Assembly (NCBI GenBank): GCA_902363455.1
Contig: CABJAC010000006.1
Location: 1-64,000 of the forward strand
Reading direction: 5' to 3'
DNA length: 64,000 nt
DNA from: Caryophanales bacterium
GTDB taxonomy: Bacteria > Bacillota > Bacilli > Exiguobacteriales > Exiguobacteriaceae
Shown: one piece after another, positions 43,408-53,252 of the stretch
Layout: each line of letters starts with the position of its first letter
Position numbering within the stretch: position 1 is the first letter of the stretch
The notes under the pieces: generated by a model
Told to the model about the DNA's origin: nothing
Databases searched by the model: none
What the model saw: only the letters and a program-made list of their open reading frames with translations
Translations under genes and position numbers: made by a program

Positions 43408-43998
43408 ATGAAAAAAACGAATCAAAATCCGGATGAGCGGCTGGCAGCCGCAAAGCAAAAGAAGAAAAAACGTTCATTTTGGCGATTGATGATCATGACG
43501 ATGGTGCTATTCGCCGGTGCGGTCGTTATTATGCAATTTGTCGATCAGGCGACACGTGACAAAGACGGACGTGTTCTTGCAGGAGATGACGCGCCGGGAT
43601 TCGCGCTTGTCGATTTGTATGGGGAAAAACAACATACGATGGACGAGTACAAAGGCAAAGGACTTTTACTCAATTTCTGGGGTACATTCTGCGAGCCGTG
43701 TAAAAAAGAAATGCCGTTGATCAACGATAATTATGACATGATGCAAAAAGAAGGCGTTAATTTTGCGGCAGTCAACGTCGGGGAGACACCGGTCCGAGTG
43801 TCAAGCTTCATCAAGGAAATCGGTGGAACTAATTATCCGGTCTTGATGGACACGAACAGTGCCGTTGAGAAAGCGTACGGAATTTACAACTTACCTGTGA
43901 CGTTCATCATCAACAAAGAAGGTAAAGTTGTTGAAAAGTATGAAGGTGAGATTGACCAAGCGAAGTTGGAAGAAATGATTAAAAAAGCAAACGAGTAA
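43408..43998 (+). CDS. resA: Thiol-disulfide oxidoreductase ResA
   Basis: 196 residues. A membrane anchor (about 24-45) is followed by a thioredoxin fold outside the membrane, with the active site FWGTFCEPCKKEMP (CEPC, about 94) and cis-Pro in NLPVTFII. ResA reduces apocytochrome c cysteines for haem attachment. GGAGGCGG precedes the ATG, and TACAAT (43381-43386) is a likely -10 box. First gene of resABC(DE). Confidence 0.95.
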   Translation: MKKTNQNPDERLAAAKQKKKKRSFWRLMIMTMVLFAGAVVIMQFVDQATRDKDGRVLAGDDAPGFALVDLYGEKQHTMDEYKGKGLLLNFWGTFCEPCKKEMPLINDNYDMMQKEGVNFAAVNVGETPVRVSSFIKEIGGTNYPVLMDTNSAVEKAYGIYNLPVTFIINKEGKVVEKYEGEIDQAKLEEMIKKANE

Positions 43999-44016
43999 CG
44001 CATCGAGGGGGAATTT

Positions 44017-45561
44017 ATGATGCAGCAGGAATACAAACAACTGGATATGCGTTATGAGGAAGCCGAACTTCGGTCAAAACGAAAAAATCAGTCGTGGATC
44101 GACCGGACATGGACCTTCTTTTCATCCGTCAAGGTCGGACTGTGGCTGATTGGCTTAATCATCATCGCAAGTGGAGTCGGAACCATTTTCCCGCAGGAAA
44201 TGTACATTCCGCAGGCAGTTCCGCCAGAAGAGTTTTACGGAAAAGAATACGGGACAGCCGGTGAAATCTATTATGCTCTCGGCTTTCACAACTTGTTCGA
44301 ATCCTGGTGGTATATCGGACTGATCACGTTATTACTGTTATCCATCATTATTGTGTCGATCGACCGTTTCTTCCCGCTGTATCGTGCGTTGAAGAAACAA
44401 CCGGTCATCCAGTCCGACCGTTTTATGGGCGGTCAGCGATTTGGCGCTGAAGCGACTGGGACGGTTGAACAGATTGATGCCATCGAACCCTTGTTCAAGA
44501 AAAAAGGGTATAAAGTCCGTCGTCAAGACGGTGCACTGCTTGCTGAGAAACAACGTTTTGGCCGCTGGGGTCCTTACATCAACCATATCGGGCTCGTCCT
44601 GTTCTTCGGCGGAGCAATGTTACGGATCGTTCCGGGGATGCATGAGGATGAATTGCTTTGGATTCGTGAAGGAGAGACGTTACCGGTCGAAGCGACAGAC
44701 AATCAGTATTATCTCGAGAATAATTCTTTTAACATCGAGTTTTATGACCCGGCAAAAGAACCTGAGAAATTCAGGGAGGCTTTAAAGCGGGCCGGCGGAA
44801 GTGTGCCGAAAAACTACGATACACAGATGACACTGTATAAAAAAACCGGGATGACGGATAATTTTAAACCGGAACTTGAAAAAGTCAAATCCGGTGAAAC
44901 CGCCGTCAACCAACCGTTTGAGTTCGGAAGTTATCAAGTCTTCCAGGAGCAATATGCGGCAGATCCGGAATTCAAGACGATGTCATTCAACATTGAGAAT
45001 CAAAAAACGGGTAAAGTCGTAGACACCATCAAAGTGGATTTGCGTAACCCGCAAGAAACCTACAAATTAAAAGAAGGCTATGAAGTCGAACTGAAAGACT
45101 TCCTACCTGATTTCGTCGTCAAAGACGGAAAACCGACGACGAACTCGTCTCGTCCGGTTAATCCGGCTTTCGTCTTTACCATTAAGTCGCCGGAACACCC
45201 AAAAGGAGAACGCAGTCTGATCGGGATTAAATTAAATGTCGGCGGCGATGAGAACCAATACAAAATGGGCTTCGCCGGAACAGAATTGTCGAACATCTCC
45301 GGTGTCCGCATTAAAAAGGATTTGACACTGCCGTTCTTGTTTGCAGGCGGTATCATCTTTATGGTCGGGCTGTTACTCGGCATGTACTGGCCACACCGTA
45401 GAATTTGGTTAAAAGAAACGAACGGGCAGATTAACATTGCCGGCTTTACGAACAAAAACGCACTTGGACTTCAAAAAGAAGTCAATCTCGCCTTGACTGA
45501 AGTGGGACTTCCGCAACTGGAAGACCGGCAGAAGTTGCGGGAAGAGGGGGAATCGAAATGA
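44017..45561 (+). CDS. resB: Cytochrome c biogenesis protein ResB
   Basis: 514 residues. Membrane segments at about 40-60, 90-115 and 190-210, a large external domain (about 215-435) and a last segment near 440-465, as in the ResB/Ccs1 family. With ResC it forms the system II haem delivery and attachment complex. GAGGGGGA precedes the ATG. It overlaps resC by 4 bp. Confidence 0.95.
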   Translation: MMQQEYKQLDMRYEEAELRSKRKNQSWIDRTWTFFSSVKVGLWLIGLIIIASGVGTIFPQEMYIPQAVPPEEFYGKEYGTAGEIYYALGFHNLFESWWYIGLITLLLLSIIIVSIDRFFPLYRALKKQPVIQSDRFMGGQRFGAEATGTVEQIDAIEPLFKKKGYKVRRQDGALLAEKQRFGRWGPYINHIGLVLFFGGAMLRIVPGMHEDELLWIREGETLPVEATDNQYYLENNSFNIEFYDPAKEPEKFREALKRAGGSVPKNYDTQMTLYKKTGMTDNFKPELEKVKSGETAVNQPFEFGSYQVFQEQYAADPEFKTMSFNIENQKTGKVVDTIKVDLRNPQETYKLKEGYEVELKDFLPDFVVKDGKPTTNSSRPVNPAFVFTIKSPEHPKGERSLIGIKLNVGGDENQYKMGFAGTELSNISGVRIKKDLTLPFLFAGGIIFMVGLLLGMYWPHRRIWLKETNGQINIAGFTNKNALGLQKEVNLALTEVGLPQLEDRQKLREEGESK

Positions 45562-46724
45562 ATCTGCTTAGTTTGAGCAGCAATTTATTGCTGACATCTT
45601 TTATCTTATATCTGATCAGCACTGGATTCTTTGCAGTAGCGACCAGTGGTAAAAAGGGACCGACCCGTTCCGGTAAGATTGCTTTTTCACTCGCAATCCT
45701 TGGATTTGTGGCGCAACTCGGTTATTTCTTCACGCGATGGGCAGGAGCCGGACACGTTCCGGTTTCGAACTTATATGAGTACACGACATTCTTCGGAATG
45801 ATGATGGTTCTTGGCTTCCTGATCGTCTATGGCATTTACCGCAATAACGTCCTCGGACTTGTCGCGATGCCGGTTGCGTTGCTTGTCATCGCCTATGCAT
45901 CAATGTTCCCGGATGAAGTTCAACCGTTGATTCCGGCACTTCAAAGTGTCTGGTTGAAAATCCACGTTACGACAGCAGCACTCGGAGAAGGAATTCTTGC
46001 TGTCAGCTTCGCGACCGGATTGTTGTATTTGATCCATGCGACGGATTTCAGTAAAGAATCAAAAACACGGACATGGCTTGAAGTTGTCATGTTTTCACTC
46101 GCTTGTGTCGTCGGTTATATCGTGGTCGGATTGTTGTTTAACGCACTCGGAACGAACTCGACGATTGAATATGTCGCGAAAAACGGTGCGACGATGCAAC
46201 ATGATTATACGATGCCGGTCTTGACCGGTCCTGAAAATGGAAAAATCATTTCAGGTTCAAGTGCCGTCGTTGAATTACCGAACTTCCTCAATGCTAATAA
46301 AGTCAATACGGTCTTATGGTCATTGATTGGTGGTTTAGTCTTGTACATCCTGCTTCGCTTCGTCATTTTACGGAAACGTTTGGCAGAAAGCCTCAAACCG
46401 ATCGCCCGTAAAATTGATCTCGAGACAGCAGATGAAATCAGTTACCGTGCGATTGCGATCGGTTTACCGATCTTCATTCTCGGTGGATTGATTTTCGCGA
46501 TGATTTGGGCACAGATGGCTTGGAGCCGTTACTGGGGTTGGGATCCAAAAGAAGTATGGGCTTTGATCACGATGCTCTTCTATGTATTTTATCTCCACAT
46601 GCGGATTCAGCGTGGCTGGATCGGGAAAAAGTCAGCGTGGTTATGTGTCGGTGGATTTGCCGTCATCATGTTCAACCTCGTGTTCGTCAACTTGGTCGTT
46701 GCCGGTTTACACTCATACGCATGA
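45558..46724 (+). CDS. resC: Cytochrome c biogenesis protein ResC (CcsA-like)
   Basis: 388 residues, about eight membrane segments. The haem-handling WWD-type motif is WSRYWGWDPKEVWALI (about 321), flanked by conserved histidines including FYLHMRIQRGW and VAGLHSYA. It carries haem across the membrane for ligation by ResB. A hairpin terminator lies between it and resD. Confidence 0.95.
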   Translation: MNLLSLSSNLLLTSFILYLISTGFFAVATSGKKGPTRSGKIAFSLAILGFVAQLGYFFTRWAGAGHVPVSNLYEYTTFFGMMMVLGFLIVYGIYRNNVLGLVAMPVALLVIAYASMFPDEVQPLIPALQSVWLKIHVTTAALGEGILAVSFATGLLYLIHATDFSKESKTRTWLEVVMFSLACVVGYIVVGLLFNALGTNSTIEYVAKNGATMQHDYTMPVLTGPENGKIISGSSAVVELPNFLNANKVNTVLWSLIGGLVLYILLRFVILRKRLAESLKPIARKIDLETADEISYRAIAIGLPIFILGGLIFAMIWAQMAWSRYWGWDPKEVWALITMLFYVFYLHMRIQRGWIGKKSAWLCVGGFAVIMFNLVFVNLVVAGLHSYA

Positions 46725-46748
46725 TGGGATAGCAGAGTCACTCATTCA

Positions 46749-46791
46749 GGATGGACGACGGACGAAAGTTTCCGTTGTTCATCCTTTTTTT
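46749..46791 (+). terminator. Terminator between resC and resD
   Basis: GGATGGACGACGGA / TCCGTTGTTCATCC (with G-T pairs) followed by TTTTTTTG. It partly separates resABC from resDE. Confidence 0.85.
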
Positions 46792-46903
46792 GTTGGGGGA
46801 AAGGGATTTCGCCGGTCAGAGACGCTATTTCTTTTGTTTCATAGTATACTAGAAGAGTAGTAGGATAAAGTGAGACAGATTAGTTTATGGGAGGAATCAA
46901 CTG

Positions 46904-47620
46904 ATGTCAGAAGAAGCGCGTATTTTAGTCGTCGATGATGAAGAACGGATTCGGCGTTTATTAAAAATGTATCTCGAACGTGAGAATTTTACGATTGAAG
47001 AAGCCGATAACGGTGAAACGGCTCTCGAGATGGCACTTGAAACGGAATATGATGTGATTCTACTTGATTTGATGATGCCGAAGCTTGATGGCATGCAGGT
47101 ATGTGAAGAATTGCGGAAAACGAAAGCGACACCGATTGTCATGCTGACCGCAAAAGGAGAAGAGACAAACCGGGTCCACGGCTTTGAGATGGGAGCAGAT
47201 GATTATATCGTCAAACCGTTCAGCCCGCGTGAGGTTGTTCTTCGTGTCAAAGCGATTCTGCGTCGTGCCAGTGCAACGAAGTTCCTGCATACAGATGCGA
47301 AAACAAAAGATGTCATCGTCTTCCCGCATTTGACGATCGACAACGATGCTCACCGCGTGACCGTCGAATCACAGGAAGTCAATTTGACGCCGAAAGAATA
47401 CGAACTGCTGTATTTCCTTGCCAAGCAGACGGATAAAGTCTTTTCGCGGGAACAATTGCTGAAAGAAGTCTGGAACTATGAGTTTTTTGGTGACTTACGA
47501 ACAGTCGATACCCACGTCAAACGGTTGCGTGAAAAACTAAACCGCTTGTCACCAAGTGCGGCCCAAATGATCACAACGGTCTGGGGCGTCGGCTACAAGT
47601 TCGAGAATAATCCTGCTTGA
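46904..47620 (+). CDS. resD: Redox response regulator ResD
   Basis: 238 residues, OmpR/PhoB type. Receiver domain with the phosphoacceptor in VILLDLMMPKLDG (about 55) and Lys in YIVKPFSP; C-terminal winged helix (LLKEVWNYEFFGDLRTVDTHVKRLR). ResD switches on respiration and cytochrome genes when oxygen is limited. GGGAGGAA precedes the ATG, and TATACT (46845-46850) is the likely -10. It overlaps or adjoins resE. Confidence 0.96.
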   Translation: MSEEARILVVDDEERIRRLLKMYLERENFTIEEADNGETALEMALETEYDVILLDLMMPKLDGMQVCEELRKTKATPIVMLTAKGEETNRVHGFEMGADDYIVKPFSPREVVLRVKAILRRASATKFLHTDAKTKDVIVFPHLTIDNDAHRVTVESQEVNLTPKEYELLYFLAKQTDKVFSREQLLKEVWNYEFFGDLRTVDTHVKRLREKLNRLSPSAAQMITTVWGVGYKFENNPA

Positions 47621-47622
47621 CG

Positions 47623-49350
47623 ATGAAATGGTTACAGAGTGTCGTCATTAAACTATGGGGGACGATTTTATTACTCGTTTCCGTCGTCTTGATTGCGTTG
47701 ACGATTTTGTTACTTGAATTTTTTAACTCATTCCATATCGAACAAGAGCGGGGACATCTCGCAAAACTCGGTCAGCAGGTCGAAACGGTTTTTCAAGCGC
47801 ACAGCGGACTTGAAGAAGGGTCGGCGACCGCGATTGAGATTACGGATATTTATGGGGCAACTTTGATTGCGACGACAAAGGACGATACGGTCGAAACAAA
47901 CATCTCGGAAGAAAAGGCAACACGCATCATTAAGGAACTTGAGCGTCAGAACTGGAAGGCCGTTGACGGTGAAGAAGGGGAGACGGCAATCGGTAACTAC
48001 GAGACGTTTAATGGGAAGGCAGCACTCGCGTACCGCGCTCCGTTCATTACGGAGAGCGGCAGCGGGACGATGTATCTGATCGAACAGTTGACGAACATCG
48101 AACAGGCGAATGAAGGCGCACGACAAATCATTCAGCTGTGTGTCCTGCTTGCGATCATCGGGACGACCGTCTTTGCCTTCTTCCTTTCAACACGCATCAC
48201 AGCACCGCTCCGGACGATTCGTCAAGCGGTCGTCGAGGCCGGTGAAGGAAAGTTTGATCAAAGTCTGACGCAACGCTCACGCGACGAAATCGGTGATCTG
48301 GCACTGGCATTTAACGAGATGAGCAGTCAGCTCAATCAATACGTGACGGATCTTGATAAAGAGCGGCATCTCTTGTCGTCGATTTTAAAATGTATGGCGG
48401 ACGGCGTGTTGACGTTTTCAGACTCGGGTGAGTTACTCGCGACCAATCCACCGGCGGAAGCTTTTTTGGCCGGTGCACCGGTCCCGGATGAGCTGATTGA
48501 ATTGTTCCAAACGGTCATGCGCAAAGAAAAAGAGATGACGGTGTCCTTTGAACGGGAAGGACGGTTCTACATCATCATTGTCAGTCCGTTGCTCGAGCAA
48601 GAAGAACAGATTGGCGCCGTCGCTGTCTTGCGGGATATGACGGAAGCCCAGCAACTCGAGAAGATGCGTGCTGATTTTGTTGCGAATGTCAGTCATGAAC
48701 TCCGGACGCCGCTTGTCATGTTGCAAGGATATTCGGAAGCGATTGTCGACGGAATGACGGAAAGCGACGAAGCGACAAAAGAGTTTGCGTCTATCATCTA
48801 CGACGAATCGCAACGACTGTCGCGTCTCGTCAATGATTTACTGGATCTGGCAAGGATGGAAGCCGGGTATCAGGAAAAACGGATTGAACCGATTGATGCC
48901 GTTCCGTTTGCGAAACGGATGACCAAGAAGTTCAAACAGATGGGACTTGAAAAGCGGGTCTCATTTGAAGTGATTGGTCCGGACGTTCAGTTTGAAGCCG
49001 ATCCGGATCAAATGGACCAAGTAATGACAAACTTGCTTGGAAATGCGTTGCGGTATACGGAAGATGGACAAATCAAGATTGAAATTACGGAAGATAGGGA
49101 AACTATATCTTTATCTGTAATTGATTCAGGGGACGGCATTCCGGAAGAAGATGTCCCGTTCGTGTTTGACCGTTTTTACAAGGCGGACAAGGCACGGACA
49201 CGCGGGAAGACGGGGACAGGGATTGGTCTTGCGATTGTCGCAAACGTCGTCCGCTCGCATGATGGGGAAGTTCAAGTTGAAAGTGAACTGGGCAAAGGAT
49301 CCGTTTTCCGAATTCAATTACCAAAAAAACAAAGGAAGCGAACTTTATGA
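47623..49350 (+). CDS. resE: Sensor histidine kinase ResE
   Basis: 575 residues from the ATG at 47623, the start that aligns with Bacillus ResE (MKxxxSVVxKLW); a TTG at 47617 overlapping the resD stop is the alternative. Two membrane segments (about 12-35 and 168-190) enclose an external domain of about 130 residues, followed by HAMP, PAS, a HisKA domain with VSHELRTPL (His about 359) and HATPase with DSGDGIPEED and GTGIGLAI. It phosphorylates ResD in response to redox state. A hairpin overlaps its stop codon. Confidence 0.95.
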   Translation: MKWLQSVVIKLWGTILLLVSVVLIALTILLLEFFNSFHIEQERGHLAKLGQQVETVFQAHSGLEEGSATAIEITDIYGATLIATTKDDTVETNISEEKATRIIKELERQNWKAVDGEEGETAIGNYETFNGKAALAYRAPFITESGSGTMYLIEQLTNIEQANEGARQIIQLCVLLAIIGTTVFAFFLSTRITAPLRTIRQAVVEAGEGKFDQSLTQRSRDEIGDLALAFNEMSSQLNQYVTDLDKERHLLSSILKCMADGVLTFSDSGELLATNPPAEAFLAGAPVPDELIELFQTVMRKEKEMTVSFEREGRFYIIIVSPLLEQEEQIGAVAVLRDMTEAQQLEKMRADFVANVSHELRTPLVMLQGYSEAIVDGMTESDEATKEFASIIYDESQRLSRLVNDLLDLARMEAGYQEKRIEPIDAVPFAKRMTKKFKQMGLEKRVSFEVIGPDVQFEADPDQMDQVMTNLLGNALRYTEDGQIKIEITEDRETISLSVIDSGDGIPEEDVPFVFDRFYKADKARTRGKTGTGIGLAIVANVVRSHDGEVQVESELGKGSVFRIQLPKKQRKRTL

Positions 49351-49362
49351 TTCGCTTCCTTT
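49331..49362 (+). terminator. Hairpin at the resE end
   Basis: AAAGGAAGCGAA / TTCGCTTCCTTT around the stop codon. It has a short T-run, so it may only attenuate transcription into the next gene. Confidence 0.7.
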
Positions 49363-49381
49363 CGCTATAGGAGTGAGTCGT

Positions 49382-49933
49382 TTGAAAATTTACACTAAAT
49401 CAGGTGATGAGGGGGATACGTCCCTCGTCGGTGGACGTGTCAAAAAAAATGATGTCCGGATTACGTTAATGGGAGAACTGGACGAACTGAACAGTTTTGT
49501 TGGTCTCGCCCGGACAAAAGCAACTTCAATCGAAGTCAAAGAACAATTGACGGTTATTCAGCACGTCTTATTCGATTGTGGGAGCGATTTGATGTACGTT
49601 AAACCAAAGGCTTCCCGTCTGAGCGCAACAGCCACGGAAGATTTGGAAAGTTGGATCGACAGTTTAACGGAACTGTCACCGCCGCTCGATAAATTTATTT
49701 TACCAGGCGGTACGGAAGCAGCGGCTTGTCTGCACGTTGCCCGAACGGTCTGCCGTCGTGTCGAACGGGCGATGATTGATGTCGAACAGGCACATCATTT
49801 ATTGCCGTTCATCAACCGATTAAGCGATTTCTTCTTTACGGCAGCGCGGTATGAAAATGCTGTCAATCAAAAAGCGGATATCGAATATTTACGCAGTGCC
49901 CATGTATTTAAACGAAAGGATGAAGAAGTATGA
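49382..49933 (+). CDS. ATP:cob(I)alamin adenosyltransferase (PduO type)
   Basis: 183 residues from a TTG at 49382, preceded by TAGGAGTGA; an open frame reaches back into resE, but homology begins at MKIYTKSGDEGDTSLVGG. That glycine-rich stretch binds ATP, and RRVERAMIDVEQ and NRLSDFFFTAARYEN are further family motifs. It attaches the adenosyl group to cobalamin. No cobalamin biosynthesis gene is adjacent. It overlaps ymfF by 4 bp and may be cotranscribed with it. Confidence 0.92.
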   Translation: MKIYTKSGDEGDTSLVGGRVKKNDVRITLMGELDELNSFVGLARTKATSIEVKEQLTVIQHVLFDCGSDLMYVKPKASRLSATATEDLESWIDSLTELSPPLDKFILPGGTEAAACLHVARTVCRRVERAMIDVEQAHHLLPFINRLSDFFFTAARYENAVNQKADIEYLRSAHVFKRKDEEV

Positions 49934-51183
49934 GTCAGTCATTTCAAACGTGGAACAAACAGGGAACGACATTTCATCTTGTTCCGACCGATAAATTCAA
50001 GACAACGACGGTTCTCGTGACGTTTTCGGCACCACTCGAAGAAAAGACGCTGACAAGCCGTGCCTTGTTACCGTATATCATGGAGAAGTCGACGGCAGCT
50101 TATCCGTCAATGAAAGCTTTACGGGAACCTCTTGAGACACTATACGATGCGGGTCTATATGCCGATGCCTCGAAATTCGGCGAAGAACATGTTATCTCGT
50201 TCCAACTCGATGTTGTTCGCGGCGACCTTGTCCGACATGAGACGTTGCTTCAGGAGGCACTTGATCTACTCGAACAGATGATATTTTATCCAGACTTGAC
50301 GGAAGGCGGATTCCGGGAACAGTTCGTCAAACAAGAGAAACGCTTGCATGCTTTACGGATCAGTTCGTTGTATGACGATAAAATGCGTTTCGCGCAACAA
50401 CGTCTGCTCGAATTGATGGCACCGGGAGAAGCGGTCTCGATGTCGTCACTCGGTACGCTGGAAGCACTCGAACAAATCACATCGTCTTCCCTGCGTGATA
50501 CATACCGTTCGATGGTGAAAGACGACCGGATTGATGTGTTTGTCGTCGGACATGTCACGCAGGATGAAATGGAAGATGCGTTGTCCTTCCTGCCCTCCCA
50601 TAACGAAAAAGCGAGTCATTACATTCCGGCTCAAAAACAGGTGGTGGGCGTGAAACGTTCGTCAGAGACGCAACCGATCAAACAAGGGAAGTTACATTTA
50701 GGCTATCGTGTCAGTGTCGATCCGACGTCCGTTGATTCGATTCGGATGCAAATCGTGAATGGTCTGTTCGGAGGATTCCCGCACTCGAAACTATTTATGA
50801 ACGTCCGTGAAAAAGAAAGTCTCGCCTATTATGCCGCGTCCCGTTACGCAGCGCTGAACAGCGCTCTTTACGTCTATGCCGGAGTGGAAACGAAACAGGC
50901 GGAACGTGCTGAAACGATCATCGGTGAACAACTAAAAGATCTTAAAGCGGGTGAGTTTACTGCTGAAGAATTGACACAGACGAAAGCGATGCTCATTAAC
51001 GCCCGCCGTCAAATTCTCGATCAGCCGGGCCAATTGATCGGTTGGTTGAATGGATCGAAGATGCGCGGATTAACACTTGAAGATGAAATTCATATTATCG
51101 AGACAGCGACACGCGAAGATGTCGTCCGTTTGGCAACGACCATCGAACTCGAAGCAGTTTATCTATTGCGAGGTGAAGAATAA
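49930..51183 (+). CDS. ymfF: M16-family peptidase-like protein YmfF
   Basis: 417 residues, the two-lobed M16 fold. The place of the zinc motif HxxEH reads YIMEKSTAAYPSM, so this protein is probably the catalytically inactive partner. It overlaps the active partner gene ymfH by one base, as in other Bacillales. Members of this pair are named in families as EF-P modification associated (YfmF/YmfF-like), and M16 pairs generally act as heterodimers. Cytosolic; no signal peptide. Confidence 0.9.
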   Translation: MSQSFQTWNKQGTTFHLVPTDKFKTTTVLVTFSAPLEEKTLTSRALLPYIMEKSTAAYPSMKALREPLETLYDAGLYADASKFGEEHVISFQLDVVRGDLVRHETLLQEALDLLEQMIFYPDLTEGGFREQFVKQEKRLHALRISSLYDDKMRFAQQRLLELMAPGEAVSMSSLGTLEALEQITSSSLRDTYRSMVKDDRIDVFVVGHVTQDEMEDALSFLPSHNEKASHYIPAQKQVVGVKRSSETQPIKQGKLHLGYRVSVDPTSVDSIRMQIVNGLFGGFPHSKLFMNVREKESLAYYAASRYAALNSALYVYAGVETKQAERAETIIGEQLKDLKAGEFTAEELTQTKAMLINARRQILDQPGQLIGWLNGSKMRGLTLEDEIHIIETATREDVVRLATTIELEAVYLLRGEE

Positions 51184-52451
51184 TGGAACAATTGACATAT
51201 CACGATACAGATGAAACCGTATTTTTTGAACAGCTCGATAATGGACTCGCTGTTTATTTACTTCAGAAAAAAGGGTACGAAAAGACGTATGCGACGTTCA
51301 CAACACGTTATGGATCAATCGACAACCGCTTTAAGAAGGACGGGGACTGGGTCAATGTTCCGGACGGTATCGCGCATTTCCTCGAGCACAAGATGTTTGA
51401 GTCGGAGCAGGGCGATGTTTTCCAAGAATTTGGACGACTCGGAGCGTCGGCAAATGCGTTCACTTCTTTTTCCCGGACAGCATATCTGTTTTCCGCGACG
51501 TCACTGATTGAACAAAATTTAGAAACTTTAATTGATTTTGTACAGGATCCGTACTTCACGCCGGAAAGTGTTGAAAAAGAAAAAGGCATCATCACACAAG
51601 AAATTCAGATGTATCAAGACAATCCGGGCTGGCGTTTATTCTTTGGTCTGATTGAATCAATGTATGCGAAGCATCCGGTCCGGATTGATATCGCCGGAAC
51701 ACCGGAATCGATTGATCAAATCACAGCCGACGATTTGTATACGTGTTACCGGACGTTTTATCATCCGTCAAATATGGTCCTGTTCGTCGTCGGAAACATT
51801 GATCCGGCAGAGACGCTTGCTTTAATCAAAGCGAATCAAGCGAAAAAAGATTACACCGACCGTCCGGCTATTGAACGGGATTACGGAGTCGAGCCTCCGC
51901 GTGTCGCGAAGCCGCGATTTGAACTTGAACTCGATGTGAAAACACCAAAAGTCTTGATTGGTTATAAAGACAGTTCACTCGGCGGTCAAGAACAATTACG
52001 TCGCGAACTGACAAGTGAACTGTTGCTACACCTGTTATTCGATCAGACTTCATCGACGTACTTTGAACTGTATGAAGACGGTTTAATTGACGATACATTC
52101 AGCTTTGATTATTCGAGTGAAGAGGAATTTGCATTTGCGACATTCGGTATGGAGACGGAAGATCCGGAACGTTTCATCGCGGCTTATGAAAAGCTGCTGG
52201 CAAACCGCCCGGATTTCGAAGAAACAGAAGTCGTCCGGAAACGAAACATGATGCAAGGTAAGTTTTTACGTTCGCTCAATTCACCTGAATTCATTGCCAA
52301 TCAGTTTTCACGCCATGCGCTTGCAGGAACAAACCTGTTCACGTTACCAACATTGATTGCCTCGATTACTAAAGAAGAAATCGAAGCACGATTCGACGAA
52401 CTGTTCGCTCTTGAAAACCGTGCGATTTCGATCGTCAAACCGTACGCTTGA
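51183..52451 (+). CDS. ymfH: M16-family zinc peptidase YmfH
   Basis: 422 residues. The zinc-binding HxxEH site is intact in IAHFLEHKMFE (about 62), with the downstream Glu in LIDFVQDPYF/EKGIITQEIQMYQD. It is the active half of the YmfF/YmfH pair. AGGTGAAGAATA precedes the ATG. The following SDR gene begins 3 bp after its stop. Confidence 0.92.
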   Translation: MEQLTYHDTDETVFFEQLDNGLAVYLLQKKGYEKTYATFTTRYGSIDNRFKKDGDWVNVPDGIAHFLEHKMFESEQGDVFQEFGRLGASANAFTSFSRTAYLFSATSLIEQNLETLIDFVQDPYFTPESVEKEKGIITQEIQMYQDNPGWRLFFGLIESMYAKHPVRIDIAGTPESIDQITADDLYTCYRTFYHPSNMVLFVVGNIDPAETLALIKANQAKKDYTDRPAIERDYGVEPPRVAKPRFELELDVKTPKVLIGYKDSSLGGQEQLRRELTSELLLHLLFDQTSSTYFELYEDGLIDDTFSFDYSSEEEFAFATFGMETEDPERFIAAYEKLLANRPDFEETEVVRKRNMMQGKFLRSLNSPEFIANQFSRHALAGTNLFTLPTLIASITKEEIEARFDELFALENRAISIVKPYA

Positions 52452-52454
52452 CCG

Positions 52455-53159
52455 ATGCGCATTTTAATCACGGGCGCAAGCGGAGCAATCGGTCTGGCGA
52501 CCGTCAGGCAATTAGCGGCGAAAGGGCATGAGCTTGTTCTCCACACTCACCAACGGCAGCACGAACTGGAACAAATGGTGCAACAGTTGCCTGTGACGAC
52601 GGAAATCGTCACAGGCGATCTGTCTGACCGGGAGCGCTTGACGACGTTCTGCGGGGCATTGCCTGCTGTTGATGGATTCGTGCATATTGCCGGTACGAGT
52701 TTCAGTGGATTACTCGTCGATCAATCCTATGCCTCGATTGAATCGATGATGACGTTGCATGTCGAATCGTTAATTCGGATCAGTCAAGCGTTGACGCAAA
52801 AGAAAGACTTTTCAGTACCGCTCTCGATTGTCGTCGTCAGCAGTGTGCTCGGAGAGTTCGGTGTCGCCGGAGAAGTCGTCTACTCCACCTGTAAAGCGGC
52901 GCAACTTGGCTTCGTCAAATCCTACAGCAAGGAACTCGGCGCGATGAACGGGCGGGTAAATGCCGTTACACCAGGATGGATTGACACACCGATGAATGCG
53001 GTCTTCACAGAATCCGAACGAGAACAGGCATACGCTGAAATTCCGGCCGGTCGTTTTGGTCGGGTCGAAGAGGTCGCCTCTGCTATCACGTATTTAATGG
53101 ATGACGCATCAGGATATGTAAACGGTGCCGTGCTTAAAATTGATGGAGGTTGGATGTGA
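52455..53159 (+). CDS. ymfI: Short-chain dehydrogenase YmfI (FabG-like)
   Basis: 234 residues. TGASGAIGLATVRQL for NAD(P), the VHIAGTS block, catalytic Ser in VVVSSVLGEFG and YSTCKAAQ (YxxxK), and a C-terminal GAVLKIDGGWM ending typical of FabG-like SDRs. Substrate is unknown. It has no clear ribosome site and is probably translated by coupling with ymfH, 3 bp upstream. Confidence 0.9.
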   Translation: MRILITGASGAIGLATVRQLAAKGHELVLHTHQRQHELEQMVQQLPVTTEIVTGDLSDRERLTTFCGALPAVDGFVHIAGTSFSGLLVDQSYASIESMMTLHVESLIRISQALTQKKDFSVPLSIVVVSSVLGEFGVAGEVVYSTCKAAQLGFVKSYSKELGAMNGRVNAVTPGWIDTPMNAVFTESEREQAYAEIPAGRFGRVEEVASAITYLMDDASGYVNGAVLKIDGGWM

Positions 53160-53252
53160 TCCGGTGAAATTTGACCGGGGAATGCTTTTCATTTTTCAAA
53201 AAATCATTTAACATGAGGGATGGATAACCGATTTTAAGAGGAGGATGTGCGC

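Noticed and set aside
49121..49381. Open frame extending the cobalamin adenosyltransferase into resE
   Set aside because: It is a shadow of the kinase ATPase domain. Homology and a ribosome site both place the start at 49382.
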